Positions 60,655 to 64,000 of a DNA stretch of 64,000 bases are shown here, piece by piece. Both the position numbers and the translations under genes were made by a program. The notes beneath the pieces are model-generated. The model searched no databases. It saw only the letters and a program-made list of their open reading frames with translations, and was not told the DNA's origin. Position 1 is the stretch's first letter. Every line of letters begins with the position of its first letter. Origin of the DNA: Flavobacteriales bacterium UBA6057 (GTDB lineage Bacteria > Bacteroidota > Bacteroidia > Flavobacteriales_G > Salibacteraceae); the NCBI GenBank assembly GCA_002428995.1, contig DIYJ01000017.1, positions 186,001-250,000 of the forward strand, read 5' to 3'.

Positions 60655-61626
60655 ATGAGTTGGAAAAAGCAATTTGAGACCCTTCTTGGCTCGCCTAACG
60701 CTTCGAGTCAGGACATTGACAATAGCTTTAGATTAAAAGAACGGCACCTACCAAGGTTCCTGTATCGCTATCGCCCTGCATCAGAATGGGCAATCCAGAA
60801 TCTGGCAAATGAGACTGTATGGTTCGGGAAGGCATCTGCGCTGAATGACGAACATGAATTCGCGGAGCAACTCGACTTTGAAAGACTAACTCAACTGCTC
60901 GTTAGTAAAAACATCAAAGAATTAACTGACTACCTCACGCAAGGACAGGAAGTTCCGGCTGAGATCCTTTCAAAGGCGGAAGCTTCATCAGATCCAATAC
61001 AAGAAATCTCTGCCTATTTGTTGCGAGAACAAGAGGGATGGTCAGAAGACAGGATTATCAAAGCCCAAAAAGTGCTGCGAGACATCTATTTCGACCACAT
61101 GAATAAAATCATCGATTCAAAAATCAAAGACACTCAGGAGAAGATGAAAGTCTGTTCCTTCTCAGAGTCACCGGACATACATCTTATGTGGAGTCATTAT
61201 GCTGGCTCCTACAAGGGGTTCTGCGTTGAATATGACATGTCGAGACTAGAACGAGGAGATTTGAGAAGGCGATTACTGTTCCCGGTGTTGTACACTGATG
61301 AAGTCTTTGATTCTACGGAACATTTGATTCAATCAATGACCAACAATGGCAGTTTCAATCCTCTCTACGCTTTGGTTATTGGCTTGCGTAAAAGCGAAGC
61401 GTGGAAATACGAAAAAGAATGGCGAATGGTGATGAACCTTGGAGATTCATTCCCTGAGCAGAATTACAGTATGAATTGTCAAAGTGCTGTTTATCTGGGG
61501 GTTAACATCGAAGCTGACAAACGAAAGACTATATTGAAAATCAGTGAATCTCAAGAATTAAAGGTCATGGAGGCACGGCCTATCCGATCAAAATATGGAG
61601 TTGAGTTCATTCCCCTGAATGAGTAA
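60655..61626 (+). CDS. DUF2971 domain-containing protein
   Basis: 323 aa from the ATG at 60655; the frame starts three codons earlier with TTG. DUF2971 landmarks are clear: LPRFLYRYRPASEWAIQNLA, TVWFGKASALNDEHEFAEQ, VCSFSESPDIHLMWSHYAGS, YKGFCVEYDMSRL and EAWKYEKEWRMVM. DUF2971 proteins are widespread on mobile elements and in defence neighbourhoods; their activity is not known to me. Cytosolic, monocistronic. Confidence 0.85.
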   Translation: MSWKKQFETLLGSPNASSQDIDNSFRLKERHLPRFLYRYRPASEWAIQNLANETVWFGKASALNDEHEFAEQLDFERLTQLLVSKNIKELTDYLTQGQEVPAEILSKAEASSDPIQEISAYLLREQEGWSEDRIIKAQKVLRDIYFDHMNKIIDSKIKDTQEKMKVCSFSESPDIHLMWSHYAGSYKGFCVEYDMSRLERGDLRRRLLFPVLYTDEVFDSTEHLIQSMTNNGSFNPLYALVIGLRKSEAWKYEKEWRMVMNLGDSFPEQNYSMNCQSAVYLGVNIEADKRKTILKISESQELKVMEARPIRSKYGVEFIPLNE

Positions 61627-61659
61627 CAAAACCCGTGTTTCTGAAAGGAGAAAGGAGGC

Positions 61660-62025
61660 TCACACCTCCAATCCCAACTCATCAGCCAACTGTCGGGCGG
61701 TCTCCTCAAACGCAAACCACGCCAGCCAATTCTTCAAGTCGCCTTTGATTTGCAACGGTTCACCCAGCATGTCTTCGTACTCATCCCTGAGTTGTTCGAT
61801 CTCCAGATAGTGCAAGTCAAAAAACGCGTGCGTATCACAGTAGTAGATCAGTGATCCTACCATCCCGGAGGCACAGCCATGTGTAAGGAGATCAGTGAAA
61901 AAAGAAACCAAGTCTTCGGTGCCGTATTCCAGGGCTTCTTCGGCTACATCCTTGCGGATCGCAGTGTCAGGGTCAGAGGCAATTTCCAGTAGTTGTGATC
62001 GAAGTTCGGCAGCATCGGTGTTCAT
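61660..62025 (-). CDS. Hypothetical acidic protein (DUF7222-like), 121 aa
   Basis: Acidic, helical and cytosolic: RSQLLEIASDPDTAIRKDVA, TEDLVSFFTDLLTHGCASGM, LIYYCDTHAFFDLHYLEIEQ, IKGDLKNWLAWFAFEETARQ. It resembles short proteins common on Bacteroidota plasmids and integrative elements (annotated DUF7222 as far as I remember). An acidic protein of this size could be an anti-restriction or antitoxin factor, which I cannot show. Its ATG is 16 nt from the strong nested hairpin at 62041-62157, which therefore forms its leader. Confidence 0.6.
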   Translation of the reverse strand: MNTDAAELRSQLLEIASDPDTAIRKDVAEEALEYGTEDLVSFFTDLLTHGCASGMVGSLIYYCDTHAFFDLHYLEIEQLRDEYEDMLGEPLQIKGDLKNWLAWFAFEETARQLADELGLEV

Positions 62026-62040
62026 GTGAAAGCGGGTTAA

Positions 62041-62157
62041 GAATGAAACATGCCGCTCTCAAAACCCGGAGCACGAAGTCAATAACGCAAGGAGGAATCC
62101 GCAGGAGCATTCCTTGCGGTTTGAATGCTCCGGGTACACCTTTGCATGCTTTCATTC
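62041..62157 (-). ncRNA. Strongly structured leader with three nested stems
   Basis: Stem 1: GAATGAAACATGC (62041-62053) with GCATGcTTTCATTC (62144-62157), 13 bp and one bulged base. Stem 2: ACCCGGAGCA (62064-62073) with TGCTCCGGGT (62126-62135), 10 bp perfect. Stem 3: CGCAAGG-bulge-AAT (62086-62098) with ATTCCTTGCG (62109-62118). CGGGTT at 62033-62038 could alternatively pair with AACCCG at 62063-62068 and break stem 2. The structure ends 16 nt before the ATG of the minus-strand gene at 62025. A cis-regulatory leader, small RNA or folded DNA site are all possible; the strand is assumed. Confidence 0.55.
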
Positions 62158-62255
62158 GGCCGGTTTACAGAACCACCGATGATGAACCGATAAAATCTAC
62201 TGGATGTGTCTGGACGCTCCACTACCCGCAGTAGGAACATCCGCGAAAACGTGAA

Positions 62256-62669
62256 CTAGGATGACTTCTTTCTGGCTTCTTCCAGCTCTCGCATCCGCTC
62301 CCGCGTGGGAGTATCATAGCCATGTTTTGCTTGATACTGCTGCAAGTACGCCTCGATAATCTTCATCAACGGCTCACGTTCGCTGGCCTCCATTTCTAGC
62401 ACTCGGTTTAGTACCTCCCGCGTTGAAGCATCATCCAGGCCGGGATCACGAAACAACTCGTACAGTGGAACTTCCAATGCCTGGCTCACGCGGTAGATCG
62501 CGTTGATACGAGGATCAAAGTCCGCCACCTCCAAATGCGAAAACTGGTTTTGCGGCATTCCAGCACGCTCTCCTGCCTCTGTTTGGGTCAATCCACGCTG
62601 CTTCCGAATCCTCCGCAAGTTCTCTTGGAGGATCACCAAGTACCGCTCTTTTTCCGTTTTGTCTGCCAT
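62256..62669 (-). CDS. XRE-family regulator with C-terminal helical domain
   Basis: 137 aa. HTH at ~15-70: LRRIRKQRGLTQTEAGERAG, MPQNQFSHLEVADFDPRINA, IYRVSQALEVPLYELFRD. The C-terminal half is helical and charged (REPLMKIIEAYLQQYQAKHG). Divergent from the zinc-finger-like genes, with a 118-bp gap containing a -7 box for each side, a perfect 16-bp palindrome and a half copy of it, so it is the probable repressor of both directions. Confidence 0.82.
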   Translation of the reverse strand: MADKTEKERYLVILQENLRRIRKQRGLTQTEAGERAGMPQNQFSHLEVADFDPRINAIYRVSQALEVPLYELFRDPGLDDASTREVLNRVLEMEASEREPLMKIIEAYLQQYQAKHGYDTPTRERMRELEEARKKSS

Positions 62670-62680
62670 AGATAAGCGTT

Positions 62681-62688
62681 CAAAAATA
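62681..62688 (-). promoter_or_regulatory. Candidate -7 box (TATTTTTG) for the XRE regulator
   Basis: TATTTTTG on the minus strand fits TAnnTTTG, 11 bp before the ATG at 62669. A half operator (ATCGTTTT, 62705-62712) lies near its -33 region. Confidence 0.4.
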
Positions 62689-62739
62689 GTTCATCACAAA
62701 TAAATATCGTTTTTTAATGCTATTTAATCATTCAAAACA

Positions 62740-62747
62740 TATATTTG
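62740..62747 (+). promoter_or_regulatory. -7 box (TATATTTG) for the zinc-finger-like operon
   Basis: Exact TATATTTG, 40 bp before the ATG at 62788. The operator palindrome at 62758-62773 lies just downstream, around or after the expected transcription start. Confidence 0.55.
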
Positions 62748-62757
62748 GAATATGATA

Positions 62758-62773
62758 ATCGTTTTAAAACGAT
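62758..62773. promoter_or_regulatory. Perfect 16-bp palindrome ATCGTTTTAAAACGAT (operator)
   Basis: Full symmetry over 16 bp, placed to block transcription of the operon starting at 62788. The adjacent XRE protein is the natural candidate to bind it; the half copy at 62705-62712 supports autoregulation. Confidence 0.6.
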
Positions 62774-62787
62774 AAATAGACGCGCAA

Positions 62788-63054
62788 ATGGAAAATGATG
62801 GTTCTGAAATCTGTTCTTCCTGTCTTGGAACGGGCGACTGTGGATGTGGAGGGTCAGGATTGATAGAAGACAATTACGAACTCAAAAACTGCCCAGGCTG
62901 CGAAGGATTTGAGAACGGACGCTGCAAACAATGCCGAGGCTTTGGTCGGCATTATCCCGAGCCCAGCCTTGCTACAAAAGTCTACGAACGGCTAATCGAC
63001 CTCAAAGACAATGTTAGAAAGGCATTTCACCCCGAACACGAAATCGAACGCTAA
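62788..63054 (+). CDS. Mini zinc-finger protein with DnaJ-type CxxCxGxG motifs, 88 aa
   Basis: Four Cys clusters in the first 55 residues: CSSCLGTGDCGCGGSG and CPGCEGF..GRCKQCRGFG, two of which follow the CxxCxGxG pattern of the DnaJ central zinc-binding domain. There is no J domain or substrate-binding domain. The C-terminal 35 residues are a charged helix (TKVYERLIDLKDNVRKAFHP). Zinc binding is probable; the role is unknown. First gene of an operon controlled by the palindrome at 62758-62773, 8 bp before its paralogue. Confidence 0.65.
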   Translation: MENDGSEICSSCLGTGDCGCGGSGLIEDNYELKNCPGCEGFENGRCKQCRGFGRHYPEPSLATKVYERLIDLKDNVRKAFHPEHEIER

Positions 63055-63062
63055 ACAGACCA

Positions 63063-63380
63063 ATGATGGAAGAAACCGAAACAGACCTTTCCAATAACTC
63101 CGACTGTAACATCTGCCAGGGCACCGGCACCTGCGATATGTGTGAAGGCAGCGGCAGCGTCTACGACTACGATGCCGAAGGCAACGCCATTCTGGAAAGC
63201 CAGCGCGAATGCACGCATTGCACTAGCCCCGGCTACAAAATGGGCGACTGTAGCTACTGTCGAGGAACAGGAAAGTTCAACGCAGCCTTTCATTCCTCTC
63301 CTGGCACGCACCAACGCATGCAAGACCTCGATCAAATCCGACAGTCATCCGACCACCAAATCCACGCATACTCCCGCTAA
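63063..63380 (+). CDS. Second mini zinc-finger protein with DnaJ-type motifs, 105 aa
   Basis: Same design as the preceding gene: CNICQGTGTCDMCEGSGSV and CTHC....GDCSYCRGTGK, with an acidic insertion (YDYDAEGNAILESQRE) between the two finger halves as in real DnaJ zinc domains. The tail is hydrophilic (TYHQ-rich). Two tandem divergent paralogues without J domain suggest a dimeric or bridging use. Two ATG codons in a row open the frame. Confidence 0.65.
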   Translation: MMEETETDLSNNSDCNICQGTGTCDMCEGSGSVYDYDAEGNAILESQRECTHCTSPGYKMGDCSYCRGTGKFNAAFHSSPGTHQRMQDLDQIRQSSDHQIHAYSR

Positions 63381-63382
63381 TT

Positions 63383-63709
63383 ATGACCAATTCCTACTGG
63401 AAAAAGCTGAACGATCTCGTGCGGAAATATTCGCACTCCCACGCCATGAGCTATCACCTCAAAGAGTTCGGAAAAGAACTCGGACGAAACAATCAACCCA
63501 TTCCCAAAGACCGGGTCGTGCAACTGCTGGTTTACTGCAAGATCAACGACCTCGACTACCTATTCAGCTCACTGCTCGATGGACACCATGAAGGACTGAA
63601 AGAATGGAGAGTACAGGTCTTGAATGCCGAGCGCAAAGCTCGCTTGGAGAAAGAAAAACAGTTATCCAAAGCAAGACAGTTGGCAAAAGAGCAACAGATA
63701 ACACGCTAA
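63383..63709 (+). CDS. Hypothetical basic helical protein, 108 aa
   Basis: MTNSYWKKLNDLVRKYSHSH at the start, then KDRVVQLLVYCKINDLDYLF and a long charged C-terminal helix (NAERKARLEKEKQLSKARQL). Cytosolic, not recognised. Two bp after the second zinc-finger gene, so in the same operon. Confidence 0.5.
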   Translation: MTNSYWKKLNDLVRKYSHSHAMSYHLKEFGKELGRNNQPIPKDRVVQLLVYCKINDLDYLFSSLLDGHHEGLKEWRVQVLNAERKARLEKEKQLSKARQLAKEQQITR

Positions 63710-63713
63710 CACT

Positions 63714-63851
63714 ATGCTTCCAAACACCCATCAAAAGTTGATGATGAACGATCTGGATACTAGAAGAGGAAACGAAGCACAACAACGCTGGAAGCGAGAA
63801 ATGATGCATGACCATCAAAAACGCATCGGGCCGGAAATCCCTAAACGCTGA
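63714..63851 (+). CDS. Small protein, 45 aa
   Basis: ATG at 63714: MLPNTHQKLMMNDLDTRRGN, then EAQQRWKREMMHDHQKRIGP and a stop at 63849-63851. Basic and hydrophilic. Its tight spacing (4 bp) behind the preceding gene supports translation; no function is suggested. Confidence 0.4.
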   Translation: MLPNTHQKLMMNDLDTRRGNEAQQRWKREMMHDHQKRIGPEIPKR

Positions 63852-63859
63852 ACTTTTTT

Positions 63860-63942
63860 AAAGCCTGGAAAAGATCGTTTGCCTCTCCGCAGGGCCGCCA
63901 GGGTAACCGTACGGAAACTGCAAACGGGCTTTGATAAGGCTT
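63860..63942 (+). other. Structured intergenic segment with nested inverted repeats
   Basis: AAGCCT (63861-63866) pairs with AGGCTT (63937-63942), and inside it CGTTTGC (63876-63882) pairs exactly with GCAAACG (63920-63926). The loop holds the palindrome CCGTACGG. A competing pairing AAAGCC/GGCTTT is possible. It lies upstream of the frame beginning at 63961. Confidence 0.35.
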
Positions 63943-63960
63943 CAAACCAGAAGCACACAG

Positions 63961-64000
63961 ATGAACCAACCAACGCCATTTAACGACATGAATCCTTCCG
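63961..64000 (+). CDS. Start of a gene cut by the window edge
   Basis: ATG at 63961 opens MNQPTPFNDMNPS and is still open at the end of the window. Too short to identify; listed because it follows the structured segment in the direction of the operon. Confidence 0.3.
   Translation, partial: MNQPTPFNDMNPS

Noticed and set aside
62041..62157. Integron attC site
   Set aside because: The nested inverted repeats invite this idea, but there is no GTTRRRY/RYYYAAC core pair at the ends and no integron integrase in the window.
1..64000. CRISPR arrays, rRNA or tRNA genes
   Set aside because: No regularly spaced repeats with unique spacers, no tRNA-like cloverleaf with GGTTCGAATCC-type T-arm and no rRNA-conserved stretches were seen by eye. 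A tRNAscan or Infernal run would settle this.

Overview
The window comes from a member of the Bacteroidota, most likely a Flavobacteriales-like organism. The pointers are a complete MoxR/DUF58/Bat gene cluster, Bacteroidota-type promoter -7 boxes (TAnnTTTG), RHS/YD proteins of the flavobacterial type, and a protein with a type IX secretion sorting tail. Base composition is intermediate. It turns clearly AT-richer from about 44.2 kb to 46.3 kb and mixed after that, which fits recent acquisition of the toxin tip and of the mobile element.

Positions 1-19446 are an ordinary chromosomal backbone: the 5' part of a C45-type acyltransferase/hydrolase, a DUF349 protein, a family 2 glycosyltransferase, an alpha/beta hydrolase and a branched-chain aminotransferase. 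A tightly overlapped minus-strand operon follows (transcription order moxR, DUF58, a BatD-like membrane protein, batA, batB, batC, batD, batE). Then come a MazG-like pyrophosphohydrolase, ribH with a TPR membrane protein, ffh-folD and murB.

Positions 20160-46335 are one co-directional secreted-protein locus: an outer-membrane-like protein (923 aa from its best start), a beta-sandwich exoprotein (369 aa), a 2429-aa SpvB/RHS-like shell protein, a 229-aa exported protein and a 4471-aa RHS giant. The giant carries a right-handed beta-helix inside the RHS region and ends in a variable tip after the RHS core. Two small AT-rich genes behind the tip look like immunity genes. I interpret the locus as a two-part RHS cage (compare TcB/TcC) with its own export or surface partners, a polymorphic toxin system in layout. 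The layout is visible; the function is inferred.

Positions 46362 to at least 63851 look like a mobilizable element. It carries a large serine recombinase (whose only sensible start codon is ATA), an excisionase-like HTH protein, relaxase, MobC, a candidate oriT and a VirD4/TraG coupling protein. Also present are a membrane protein fused to a VWA-like domain, a HEPN protein with a membrane partner, a membrane TPR sensor-like protein, a T9SS cargo next to an HTH regulator, a DUF2971 protein, and two miniature DnaJ-zinc-finger-like proteins behind a palindromic operator. The element contains four copies of a near-identical AATCC-N2-GGATT palindrome and a strongly structured 117-nt leader at 62041-62157. 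Its right end is outside the window. No rRNA, tRNA or CRISPR array was seen.
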